Positions 1-6,462 of a stretch of 64,000 bases of DNA are shown here, piece by piece; positions within the stretch are counted from its first letter, which is position 1; every line of letters starts with the position of its first letter. The position numbers and the translations under genes are program-made. The stretch is from IMG/VR virus record IMGVR_UViG_3300027972_000007, positions 106,171 to 170,170 of that record, one strand, 5' to 3'. The notes beneath the pieces are model-generated. The model did not search any database, was not told the DNA's origin, and worked only from the letters and a program-made list of their open reading frames with translations. Source of the stretch: a virus.

Positions 1-116
1 AGATTATTTTTTGGACTTTTTCGAGTAATAATAGTTACATTATGTCCTTTATTGATATATTTTTTGGCTAAATGTGAACCTATAAAACCTTTTCCGCCAG
101 TAATTAAAATATTCAT
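1..116 (-). CDS. NAD-dependent sugar epimerase/dehydratase, N-terminal fragment
   Basis: Only the first ~39 codons are in the window; the gene runs off the left edge. The start MNILITGGKGFIGSHLAKKY is a Rossmann fold with the GxxGxxG dinucleotide-binding loop typical of extended short-chain dehydrogenases acting on nucleotide sugars. The ATG overlaps the stop of the upstream HAD/nucleotidyltransferase gene (ATGA), so the two are probably translated together in one sugar-nucleotide operon. The substrate cannot be read from this fragment. Confidence 0.8.
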   Translation of the reverse strand, partial: MNILITGGKGFIGSHLAKKYINKGHNVTIITRKSPKNN

Positions 117-1492
117 TTTATCCACTCCTTCCCAACTTTCAAAAACGATTGTAAATCTTCCGGAGTACCTAATCCAAACATTTTTTCTACTGAATAGATT
201 TTAATTTTCTTTCCATCTTTTATCGCTTGATTAAAAACTGGACAAACATAATATTCATTATTAACTCTAATATTTTCTTTAATCATTTCTTCTGCATATT
301 TTACATAATCTTTTCCTCTACTCCAATAATAAATACCAACTGTTGCATTATCACTTATTGGTTTTTTCTCTGCAACTTCACTAACTATTCCATTTTCATC
401 AGCTTTAGCATAAGACCATTTTGGATGAACATTTTTGAATGTTAAAATTCCGCCATCTACTCTATTTTCTATCATATTATACATAAAATCGCTACTATCC
501 CAAACAATAAATTGATCTGAATTAGCAACAATTAAACTTTCATCATTATCAATATATTCTTTAGCTAATAACGTCGTACATGCAGCTCCTTCAGTAGTAT
601 CTTTAACTGTGATTATCTTACAGTTTGGGGCTAATATATTTAATAAATAATTCAAATTATATTTATTATAGTGTTCTTCTTTCACAATAAAGATATAATT
701 GGCGTCAATATCTAAATTATCGACGACAACTTGTATCATTGGTTTACCTAAAACGTCTATCAATGGTTTTGGAAAAGTATAATTGGCATCGATAAACCGT
801 TTCCCATCTCCTGCCATTGGTATTAAAATATTCATATTATCACCTTTCCATTTTTTTCTATTTTTCAAATTTTCTAACTTATTTATAAATCCAATTATAT
901 TTTTTCTATTAGTTTCTTCAATATTTTTTACAATAAATAAATTTGCTTTGCTTGCCATTGCAGAACTAACTCCTACTTTTGAATCTTCAATTATGACAGT
1001 TTCATCAGGCGAAACAGAACATGAAGTCATACATTTTAAATATATTTCACAATTTGGTTTAGGAGTTTTTACATCTTCATTACTCAAATAATCATCTATA
1101 AACTCAATTAAACCCAATTTTAATAAATATATTTTAGTTGTTTCACGAATAGAATTTGACGCGACCCAAATTTTTATATTTTTACTTTTTAATTCTTTAA
1201 ATAATTCAATTATTTCATTGTTTGGATGAATTAATGTTTTTATTTCATCAATAGTAAATTTTTGCTTATCATTCCAAATTTGTTGATATTTTGATTTAGG
1301 TAATTTTTTTGTTTTTGATAATATTTGCAACTTTTTATTTGTTGGTAATCCGTCAAAAATAGAAAGATGTTCAGCATAAGAAATTACATATTTTTTATTA
1401 ACTTTTTCTAATGCTTTGTTTAAAGCATTAAAATGAGCTTCTTTGCTCTTAACCAACACGCCGTCTAAATCAAAAATTATCAATTTTATCAT
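113..1492 (-). CDS. HAD phosphatase fused to sugar-phosphate nucleotidyltransferase
   Basis: Two enzymes in one 459-residue chain. Residues 1-215 are a HAD hydrolase of the beta-phosphoglucomutase type: nucleophile motif DLDGVL at the N-terminus, the Ser/Asn motif in VASNS, and a late acidic motif VIIEDS. From about residue 220 begins a nucleotidyltransferase (MNILIPMAGDGKRF, then FPKPLIDVLGKPM), the fold that makes NDP-sugars. A good ribosome binding site (AAGGTGAT) sits just before the internal ATG at 835, so the second enzyme (240 aa) may also be made alone. With the neighbouring epimerase this suggests synthesis of an activated sugar for virion or DNA decoration. The exact sugar is unknown. 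Confidence 0.85.
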   Translation of the reverse strand: MIKLIIFDLDGVLVKSKEAHFNALNKALEKVNKKYVISYAEHLSIFDGLPTNKKLQILSKTKKLPKSKYQQIWNDKQKFTIDEIKTLIHPNNEIIELFKELKSKNIKIWVASNSIRETTKIYLLKLGLIEFIDDYLSNEDVKTPKPNCEIYLKCMTSCSVSPDETVIIEDSKVGVSSAMASKANLFIVKNIEETNRKNIIGFINKLENLKNRKKWKGDNMNILIPMAGDGKRFIDANYTFPKPLIDVLGKPMIQVVVDNLDIDANYIFIVKEEHYNKYNLNYLLNILAPNCKIITVKDTTEGAACTTLLAKEYIDNDESLIVANSDQFIVWDSSDFMYNMIENRVDGGILTFKNVHPKWSYAKADENGIVSEVAEKKPISDNATVGIYYWSRGKDYVKYAEEMIKENIRVNNEYYVCPVFNQAIKDGKKIKIYSVEKMFGLGTPEDLQSFLKVGKEWIK

Positions 1493-1493
1493 G

Positions 1494-1772
<279 letters not shown>

Positions 1773-2165
1773 TTATTTTATTTTTAATAAAATGTCGCAT
1801 TTATTGAGAGGCCAAATTTCTTTACAAACATTTGAAAGTCCTGTTTCGCAATTTGTTCCATCTATCCAAACTTCATAACTTTTTCCTGTATCTTCATCTA
1901 TTTCAGGTAAATTTTTTACATATTCCTTTAACTGTTTTATGGTTAATCCATTTTCATTAACTAATTTTTCATGTTTTTTGATAATAGAAACATTTTTTAA
2001 AATTGTAAAAAATTTCTGACCAAGAAAATCAACTTTTGTTACTGTTTTTAAATCGTCTCCAAAATTTCTTAAAACAAAATGTTCAAATTCATTTTCTGGG
2101 TATATTTCTATCGAATTTTCTACAAATAATTTATTTAATTCGCCGTTATGAAATGTAACTTTCAT
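1773..2165 (-). CDS. Hypothetical protein
   Basis: A 130-residue soluble protein that I do not recognise. It has no membrane segment or cysteine cluster. A mixed alpha/beta N-terminal half is followed by a helical stretch (LTIKQLKEYVKNLPEIDEDTG) and then YEVWIDG, an arrangement that recalls small phage proteins with a regulatory-type fold, but I cannot assign a family. It lies in an operon-like run, 12 bases from each neighbour. Confidence 0.6.
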   Translation of the reverse strand: MKVTFHNGELNKLFVENSIEIYPENEFEHFVLRNFGDDLKTVTKVDFLGQKFFTILKNVSIIKKHEKLVNENGLTIKQLKEYVKNLPEIDEDTGKSYEVWIDGTNCETGLSNVCKEIWPLNKCDILLKIK

Positions 2166-2177
2166 GTATCATTCCTT

Positions 2178-2801
2178 TCATAAACAATATTTCTTAACTA
2201 AATATAAAAATTTATCTGGCAATTTTTTATAACTTTTTTGAAATACTTCAGGCATTTCTCTAACAATTTCTTTTACTTCATATGGAGCTTTTTTATACCA
2301 TTTTCTTAACTCTCTAACTGAAGAAATAAAATATAGATATGCATTCATTTCTTGTATTTCTTTATTTATTTTAAATGGCAAATTATATTTTTTTATTAAA
2401 TCAATTACTCTTTTCTCGCAATCCAATTCCAATAATATATCTGTATCGATCATTAAATCAATTTCTTTTTTAGTAAAATTCTTTCCAGCGAGCCAATCAT
2501 CACTATTATATTGTCTCGAAATTTTATCATAATACTTCCAAATTTTATTCTTTTCTTTCCATTGCAAAAAATGACAATATTCATGAATAAAATTTTTATA
2601 CCACCGTAATACTGGTTTTCTAGTTCCTATAGTTAGAGTTTTTGCGTCGTCATCCCAACAAGCACTAGATTTTATACCGTTTTCGACAATAATTTTTTCT
2701 TTATTTTCAAAAATAACTTTACAATTATTTGTTAAAATATCAATTAAAATATGGCCTAAAAAGAATTTTTTATAAAAAGCGTCGAGGGATTTATTTTTCA
2801 T
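2178..2801 (-). CDS. Putative zincin-like metalloprotease (HExxH)
   Basis: A 207-residue protein with FIHEYCHFLQW near residue 90. HEYCH fits the HExxH zinc-binding active site of zincin metallopeptidases, and the surrounding helix pattern is typical of small SprT/gluzincin-like phage proteins. The sequence before it (KTLTIG) could be the edge strand that often precedes the helix. No signal peptide is visible, so it would act inside the cell. The third zinc ligand cannot be assigned with confidence. It is embedded in an operon with a glycosyltransferase-like gene. Confidence 0.6.
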   Translation of the reverse strand: MKNKSLDAFYKKFFLGHILIDILTNNCKVIFENKEKIIVENGIKSSACWDDDAKTLTIGTRKPVLRWYKNFIHEYCHFLQWKEKNKIWKYYDKISRQYNSDDWLAGKNFTKKEIDLMIDTDILLELDCEKRVIDLIKKYNLPFKINKEIQEMNAYLYFISSVRELRKWYKKAPYEVKEIVREMPEVFQKSYKKLPDKFLYLVKKYCL

Positions 2802-2803
2802 AA

Positions 2804-3649
2804 TTAATAATTTTCAAATAAATAATCTACTTCAAAATGACATGAATTAACATCTAAATTATACAGATTCTTCGTACTAATTACAAAATTATTTATAAAC
2901 TTTTCGTTTAATGACTTTAATGAATAATCTTCTTTATTCCCACATACATTTTTAAAAACTGTTTGCGTTAAATTATTTGGTATTGATAGTGTTTTTGCTT
3001 TTTCAAAAAACAATATTTTTTCATTAAAATTCCATTTTAACTGATGCATACCTGATTCTAATGTATTTGGATTATTAAAAGATATTCTTTTTAAAATATT
3101 TTTCAATAAAATTGTTGTATAAATATGAGTATTAATACATGAAGGATACGACCAATCTGAATATTCAATTTTGCTATCTATTAAATATTGTTTCCAATTC
3201 CACGAATATGCCTGTTGATTACTATTAATTGAATGATATGTTTCAAAATATCTTGGAGGATCTGAATGTGTTTTGGAAGGGTATGAATAATTTAATGTTG
3301 GATGCATTCTTAATGATATACAATGTAATTTATCAAATTTTAAAAAATCTAAAAAACCAGAAATAGGAAAATTGCGTATAATAACTTCATCATCTACTAA
3401 AATGAGTGAATATTGTTCTTTAATATTATTTACATAATTTCTAAAATCATTAACAAAATTATTTTCGTTAATCCAATTTAAATTTGGATATTTAGATATA
3501 ATTTTATCATAACCAATTTTAAAATAATTATCAGAATATTTATATAAAATTCCTATATTTTTTAATTCTGTAAAATTATCATAAATTGATCTCAGCAATA
3601 AATCGAGCTGGCATGCACGATCTTTAGAAAAAATTAAACAATTTAACAT
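2804..3649 (-). CDS. Glycosyltransferase-like protein
   Basis: A 281-residue protein whose start, LIFSKDRACQLDLLLRSI, matches the opening strand-helix of family 2-type glycosyltransferases. LVDDEVIIR near residue 85 is a plausible metal/nucleotide-sugar binding acidic motif. It is probably a cytoplasmic transferase using an NDP-sugar and sits with sugar-nucleotide genes. It is the last phage-like gene before the GC-rich cassette block on its upstream side. Confidence 0.65.
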   Translation of the reverse strand: MLNCLIFSKDRACQLDLLLRSIYDNFTELKNIGILYKYSDNYFKIGYDKIISKYPNLNWINENNFVNDFRNYVNNIKEQYSLILVDDEVIIRNFPISGFLDFLKFDKLHCISLRMHPTLNYSYPSKTHSDPPRYFETYHSINSNQQAYSWNWKQYLIDSKIEYSDWSYPSCINTHIYTTILLKNILKRISFNNPNTLESGMHQLKWNFNEKILFFEKAKTLSIPNNLTQTVFKNVCGNKEDYSLKSLNEKFINNFVISTKNLYNLDVNSCHFEVDYLFENY

Positions 3650-3712
3650 TATTTTTTACCTTTATGATGTTGCGGTTGGAATGCCAAATAAAATACAAAA
3701 TACTGACGATAT

Positions 3713-3776
3713 AACCAACAAACAAAAACTCTATCACTCGCATCTTTTGCCGTGGTAAAGCCTGCATTTGTTGCGC
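3713..3776 (-). repeat. Left-end attC-like site H
   Basis: Minus-strand GTTGGTT at 3719-3713 is preceded by GCGCAAC at 3776-3770. The arms at 3767-3773 and 3716-3722 form a 7-bp perfect inverted repeat (CAACAAA/TTTGTTG). Low-GC phage sequence resumes directly beyond it, so this is taken as the left junction of the cassette array. It is weaker than sites E, C and G. Confidence 0.4.
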
Positions 3777-3934
3777 GATTTAGGAGGTTGCCTCCATAAT
3801 TTCAGCGGTGCGGGGCTTACGGCTATATAAGGGTGGCCGGATTCATACGCCAGCACGCCTTCCCGACTTCGAGCATATAGCAACCCCTGGCAGCCGTCAA
3901 CCCTAATGCTGTCTATCGCACAGCCTATAATCAT
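3734..3934 (-). CDS. Hypothetical cassette protein
   Basis: A 66-residue ORF with an AGAGG ribosome binding site eight bases before its ATG. It forms the last cassette of the array (between sites G and H). The protein is basic at the C-terminus and has four cysteines, but no family is recognised. Its composition and codon use differ from the AT-rich phage genes around the array. Confidence 0.5.
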   Translation of the reverse strand: MIIGCAIDSIRVDGCQGLLYARSREGVLAYESGHPYIAVSPAPLKLWRQPPKSRNKCRLYHGKRCE

Positions 3935-3953
3935 AAAAGCAACCTCTTATTTC

Positions 3954-3985
3954 GCGCAACGACTGGCTATGCCTGAAGTTGCCGC
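3954..3985 (-). repeat. attC-like site G
   Basis: On the minus strand GCGGCAAC (3985-3978) pairs with GTTGCGC (3960-3954). A GGC/GCC inner stem flanks an ATA loop. The stop codon of the upstream cassette gene lies inside the site, as is common for integron attC sites. Confidence 0.5.
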
Positions 3986-4278
3986 TTTACAATATCTAAC
4001 ATAGCTTTCGCGCCTGCCATATACCATCGTACTAACAGCGGATCATTATTTTTTCGCAAACCACCGGATAATTCTTCCTTATATTTGCTGAATAACGGCA
4101 ATTTTAGGCATGTTTTGTTGGTGGATGGTTTATGGCATTCCTTAATGTAAGCACGAATGTACTTCCACGCTTCGGTTTGCCAACCATACAGTTTCGGTGG
4201 TAACATCGGACTATCACACACACTATCCATAACACAACAGGCATGTTCAATATTTGTATAAATTACAGATTCATTCAT
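3967..4278 (-). CDS. Hypothetical cassette protein
   Basis: A 103-residue protein starting MNESVIYTNIEHACC; the frame is open further upstream, but GGAGG lies seven bases before this ATG. It has a Trp/Tyr-rich central segment (LYGWQTEAWKYIRAYIKECH) and a helical C-terminus. No family is recognised. Its ATG overlaps the stop of the preceding gene (ATGA), so this cassette carries two coupled genes, and its stop codon falls inside attC-like site G. Confidence 0.6.
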   Translation of the reverse strand: MNESVIYTNIEHACCVMDSVCDSPMLPPKLYGWQTEAWKYIRAYIKECHKPSTNKTCLKLPLFSKYKEELSGGLRKNNDPLLVRWYMAGAKAMLDIVKRQLQA

Positions 4279-4484
4279 TCGTGCCTCCAATGTAAAATTG
4301 CCAAAACTTTTCCGAGCGATTCTTTGGCACACTGAAGCATCTCACCTATAGTAATATTAGAAGCAGGCTCAAAAGCCAGTTGCTCATAATACCCACGATA
4401 TGAATGCGGCGAGTTAAACCCATTTGGAACAACAAGGTCGGCTTCCTCTTGTTCGAGACGAGAAATTAAACTTTGTAAATCCAT
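4275..4484 (-). CDS. Conserved-looking small phage-type protein
   Basis: A 69-residue protein, MDLQSLISRLEQEEADLVV, followed by PNGFNSPHSYRGYYEQLAFE and a TIGEML helix. I associate the PHSYRGYYEQLAFE pattern with small conserved proteins in phages of other hosts, of unknown function. That association is from memory and was not checked. The start is chosen by AAGAAAGGA upstream. It is coupled to the downstream gene by an ATGA overlap within the same cassette. Confidence 0.6.
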   Translation of the reverse strand: MDLQSLISRLEQEEADLVVPNGFNSPHSYRGYYEQLAFEPASNITIGEMLQCAKESLGKVLAILHWRHE

Positions 4485-4537
4485 GTTTCTGTTCCTTTCT
4501 TGGCGCGGCATATAACTTAAAAAGTCAAGGCTATTGC

Positions 4538-4578
4538 GCCTAACGTTCTCAGCAACGGGTGCTGGAAACGCCTATAAT
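4538..4578 (-). repeat. attC-like site F (canonical GTTAGGC core)
   Basis: Minus-strand GTTAGGC (4544-4538) exactly fits the integron core consensus GTTRRRY. The inner stem CAGCA/TGCTG (4564-4560 with 4554-4550) encloses a CCCGT loop, with AACG/CGTT pairing flanking it. No matching AAC box is visible on the far side, so the site is asymmetric. The array motif CCTATAAT lies at 4571-4578. Confidence 0.5.
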
Positions 4579-4583
4579 AAAAT

Positions 4584-4763
4584 CTAATCATTAATATCCT
4601 GCGTTTCTGGCATCCCTTGCTGTGTTGTGCGAAGTTTGCGATGATTCCTTAATTTAGCCACCGCATAATCGTATGTATCGCACTTATCAACTTCAAAAAT
4701 CTTACATGGAAGCGTACACATTTTTTGGATGGGGCACTTTTGGCATAAAGAAACAAATGGCAT
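4584..4763 (-). CDS. Small cysteine-rich cassette protein
   Basis: A 59-residue ORF preceded by GGGAGG. The N-terminus has four cysteines in the pattern CQKC then CTLPC, suggesting a small metal-binding (zinc or Fe-S) domain, followed by a charged helix. The family is unknown. It fills the cassette between sites E and F. Confidence 0.6.
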   Translation of the reverse strand: MPFVSLCQKCPIQKMCTLPCKIFEVDKCDTYDYAVAKLRNHRKLRTTQQGMPETQDIND

Positions 4764-4810
4764 AATACCTCCCTGCGGTGGCCTACTTATATATACTCAT
4801 CGCAAATTTT

Positions 4811-4885
4811 GCACAACGTCCGACAAATGGTGAAGTTTTTGTACTCAAAAATTTGCGGGTACTCCCCACCATTTGTTTGTTGTAC
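4811..4885 (-). repeat. attC-like site E (best example)
   Basis: On the minus strand: box GTACAAC (4885-4879), 2-base spacer, arm ACAAATGGTG (4876-4867), 34-base loop, arm CACCATTTGT (4832-4823), 5-base spacer, box GTTGTGC (4817-4811). The inner arms are a perfect 10-bp inverted repeat. The asymmetric spacers around paired AAC/GTT boxes are the architecture of an integron attC site. Confidence 0.6.
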
Positions 4886-4889
4886 GAAG

Positions 4890-5078
4890 TTAATTGGCGA
4901 CTCCGCTTTCTTCTGCCGCCACATCTTCGACGAACTCCGCCGAAGCGTCAGGATTTTTTTCAAGCTGCTTGATAGCGTTACAGAGTTGCTCTTTGCCAAT
5001 AGCCAACTGGAAACCAATACGCGCTTCGGTCAAATTGTGCCTTGCATTTTCGAGAACTTCCAAAACCGATAGAGACAT
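4890..5078 (-). CDS. Hypothetical cassette protein
   Basis: A 62-residue, mostly helical, acidic protein with AAAGAAAGGA upstream of its ATG. No family is recognised. It occupies the cassette between sites D and E and ends five bases before site E. Confidence 0.55.
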   Translation of the reverse strand: MSLSVLEVLENARHNLTEARIGFQLAIGKEQLCNAIKQLEKNPDASAEFVEDVAAEESGVAN

Positions 5079-5101
5079 AACCGATCCTTTCTTTGTGGCG
5101 G

Positions 5102-5137
5102 CCTATAATAAAGACTCACCAATTAATTTTGTACAAC
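5102..5137 (-). repeat. attC-like core D with cassette leader
   Basis: Minus-strand GTTGTAC (5137-5131) is followed by the leader ending TATTATAGGCCG (to 5102) and then AAGAAAGGA before the next gene. The GTT box closely matches sites C and E, and the following ~35 bases resemble the leader after site B. A convincing partner AAC box was not found, so this is a half-supported site. Confidence 0.4.
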
Positions 5138-5145
5138 GTTCTTCG

Positions 5146-5376
5146 CTACTGGTGCTGTTTGTGTGGACACTCGCCCACGTAAATACACGCCAGTTTATCA
5201 CCAACATTGCCTGTTGAATGCTCACACTCCGCACTATTGAGAGCACAAATGGCATCCATAGCGCTGTTGTGCGATATAAAATTTTTTTCAACAAGTATTA
5301 ATGCTTCTGTAACCTCTATTGAGTGTGGAAAAGGTATTGAATTTAATATTATATCATAAGCATCTTTATTAGTCAT
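5146..5376 (-). CDS. Hypothetical cassette protein
   Basis: A 76-residue protein (start MTNKDAYDIILNS; CTGGAG precedes the ATG). It has five cysteine or histidine clusters in the second half but no recognised fold. Its stop codon lies just before core D. The frame continues upstream through site C, which is why a longer ORF is visible; the internal ATG has the ribosome binding site. Confidence 0.55.
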   Translation of the reverse strand: MTNKDAYDIILNSIPFPHSIEVTEALILVEKNFISHNSAMDAICALNSAECEHSTGNVGDKLACIYVGECPHKQHQ

Positions 5377-5400
5377 ATAATCTCCAGAAAAAATTTTATT

Positions 5401-5435
5401 GCGTACAACGTTCACCGCACTGCGCGAAGTTGCGC
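5401..5435 (-). repeat. attC-like site C
   Basis: On the minus strand GCGCAAC (5435-5429) and GTTGTACGC (5409-5401) flank an imperfect stem TTCGCGC/GCGGTGAA with an AGT loop. This is a compact 35-base site between two cassettes. Confidence 0.5.
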
Positions 5436-5507
5436 TAAAACTGCATTAAAATCATCATATTGAGCTAATGTTAATTTATCAGACAACTGTTGTTGTAAAG
5501 AAATTAT

Positions 5508-5750
5508 TCACCGTTCAATAAAAGCAATTTTGTTGCTGCGGTTGTTGGCTGTGCCCAGCCCACCTGCTACACCCCCGCTGTGCTGCGCTTCAATGTTTCC
5601 TTCTTGCCGGGCGATCTTCCAATCTTTTTCGTCAACAATAACGTGGCCTTCTGGTAAGTTTTTCTTAAACTCCATGCCCGGATGCCTGTGAAGAAACCCC
5701 ACCGTATCATTTACTGGATACCCCAAATATTCCTGCTTAAACACTTGCAT
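5508..5750 (-). CDS. Hypothetical cassette protein with GGVAGG repeat peptide
   Basis: An 80-residue protein (start MQVFKQEYLGYPVNDTVGF; AAGAAAGGA upstream). The N-terminal half is a normal soluble sequence. The C-terminal part, EAQHSGGVAGGLGTAN, is encoded by a 48-bp segment that recurs in the next cassette. After the TGA stop the same frame stays open for 31 more codons with protein-like sequence (SLQQQLSDKLTLAQYDDF), ending inside site C. The gene may once have been longer. Confidence 0.55.
   Translation of the reverse strand: MQVFKQEYLGYPVNDTVGFLHRHPGMEFKKNLPEGHVIVDEKDWKIARQEGNIEAQHSGGVAGGLGTANNRSNKIAFIER
5544..5591 (-). repeat. 48-bp coding repeat, copy 1
   Basis: It encodes AQHSGGVAGGLGTAN near the end of the upstream cassette gene product. 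It matches 5947-5994 at 46 of 48 positions. On the minus strand it starts with AGCGCAGCA and ends with CAGCCAAC, both of which are complementary to parts of the 29-bp repeat at 5773-5801. Confidence 0.8.
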
Positions 5751-5772
5751 AAAGTTCCTTTCTTTCGCCCGG

Positions 5773-5801
5773 CCTATAATCAGCGCAGCATTGCAGCCAA
5801 C
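5773..5801 (-). repeat. 29-bp exact direct repeat, copy 1 (core B leader)
   Basis: Identical to 6156-6184. On the minus strand it begins with GTTGGCT and contains TGCTGCGCT and ATTATAGG. It forms the beginning of the cassette carrying the 5508-5750 gene. Confidence 0.85.
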
Positions 5802-5826
5802 GGATTGCAAAGGCATGAAGTTAAGC
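5795..5826 (-). repeat. attC-like site B
   Basis: Minus-strand GCTTAAC (5826-5820, a full match to RYYYAAC) and GTTGGCT (5801-5795) flank a small ATGC/GCAAT stem. The stop codon of the cassette gene is inside the GCTTAAC box. Confidence 0.45.
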
Positions 5827-6138
5827 CCTATAAATAGGACAATAAATAACAGCTCCATGCCCTTTACAATTAAAACCATCCTTTTCACCAACAAAAAACT
5901 CGGAACATTCCTTATTATTACAAGGCTTAATTTTATTCTTTGTCGTGTTGGCTGTGCCCTGCCCACCTGCTACGCCCCCGCTGTGCTGCGCTTCCACCTG
6001 CTCTTGTGCGGCGATCTTTTCTTGTATCAGTTTTGCTTTCCAAATTTCCAGAAGAGCAATAGATTCCGCAAAAGTATAATCACTCTTATAAACCTGCTGC
6101 CCATTAAATTCAACAATTGACATCGTTCTGGTCTTCAT
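5821..6138 (-). CDS. Hypothetical cassette protein with GGVAGG repeat peptide
   Basis: A 105-residue protein starting MKTRTMSIVEFNGQQVY, with GAGGAG five bases before the ATG. It has an N-terminal helical domain, then EAQHSGGVAGGQGTAN (the repeat shared with the neighbouring cassette), then a cysteine-rich tail (PCNNKECSEFF, FNCKGHG, YCPIY) that looks like a small metal-binding domain. Function is unknown. It is the first cassette of the array, next to AT-rich phage DNA. Confidence 0.6.
   Translation of the reverse strand: MKTRTMSIVEFNGQQVYKSDYTFAESIALLEIWKAKLIQEKIAAQEQVEAQHSGGVAGGQGTANTTKNKIKPCNNKECSEFFVGEKDGFNCKGHGAVIYCPIYRA
5947..5994 (-). repeat. 48-bp coding repeat, copy 2
   Basis: It encodes AQHSGGVAGGQGTAN in the first cassette. 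It differs from copy 1 at two positions, each of which changes a codon in at most one residue, so the peptide is conserved too. Confidence 0.8.
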
Positions 6139-6155
6139 TTTTACTCCTCGCCGCA

Positions 6156-6184
6156 CCTATAATCAGCGCAGCATTGCAGCCAAC
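6156..6184 (-). repeat. 29-bp exact direct repeat, copy 2 (array right end)
   Basis: Identical to 5773-5801 and marks the right junction of the cassette array. Directly beyond the GTTGGCT core (6184-6178) the sequence returns to the AT-rich composition of the phage. Confidence 0.8.
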
Positions 6185-6217
6185 TATACAAAGTATGTAA
6201 TAACTATATATGTATAT

Positions 6218-6415
6218 CTATTTCTTCTTTTCATTATAACTCAATATATTATCAACATTTACATGCATTTCTTTTAACATTTTAATTGCTGCTTTTTCTA
6301 AAAAATATGATAATGAACCACAAGACTTTTTACAACCTAATTTTTTAGAATTTAAACAACAAGTTTCAGTTAATTTACTATTCCACATAATTGTTGTCGT
6401 TTTTTTATTTATCAT
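6218..6415 (-). CDS. Small cysteine-containing protein, possibly leaderless
   Basis: A 65-residue AT-rich phage-type gene with a CCLNSKKLGCKKSC cysteine cluster followed by an amphipathic helix. It is not recognised. No ribosome binding site precedes the ATG. Instead a strong -10 box ends only about six bases upstream, so the transcript would begin at or near the start codon. It lies directly upstream of the cassette array on the same strand. Confidence 0.55.
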   Translation of the reverse strand: MINKKTTTIMWNSKLTETCCLNSKKLGCKKSCGSLSYFLEKAAIKMLKEMHVNVDNILSYNEKKK

Positions 6416-6421
6416 ATTTAT

Positions 6422-6450
6422 AATATATATTATAATAAGAAATAAGTCAA
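6422..6450 (-). promoter_or_regulatory. Host-type promoter TTGACT-17-TATATT
   Basis: The minus-strand -35 TTGACT (6450-6445) and -10 TATATT (6427-6422) are spaced by exactly 17 bases. It would drive the 6218-6415 gene and possibly transcription into the cassette array. The same box pair with 17-bp spacing occurs upstream of uvsY. Confidence 0.6.
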
Positions 6451-6462
6451 GATAAAAATAAA

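Larger units (their letters stand above)
3713..6184 (-). mobile_element. Integron-like gene cassette array
   Basis: About 2.5 kb that is clearly GC-richer than the flanking phage DNA. It contains seven consecutive units of about 265-585 bp, all read on the minus strand. Each unit begins at a CGTTG/GTTRG-type core, has one or two small genes with good ribosome binding sites, and usually ends in an inverted-repeat site shaped like an integron attC: AAC box, short stem, loop, short stem, GTT box. Core positions (minus GTT) are near 6184, 5801, 5409, 5137, 4817, 4544, 3960 and 3719. Several units share a leader (TATAGGCCG followed by AAGAAAGGA). The array is bounded by GTTGG on both sides. No integrase is in the window. 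Integron identity is inferred from architecture only. Confidence 0.55.

Noticed and set aside
4521-4535. TTGACT promoter inside the cassette array (minus strand)
   Set aside because: The nearest TATAAT-like box is only about eight bases away, too close for a sigma-70 promoter.
5508-5510. TGA recoded as a sense codon
   Set aside because: TGA is used as a normal stop with tight ATGA overlaps throughout the window; the open frame beyond it is limited to one cassette gene.
3713-6184. Insertion sequence or transposon
   Set aside because: No transposase, no terminal inverted repeats or target duplication were seen; repeats lie between the small genes rather than only at the ends.
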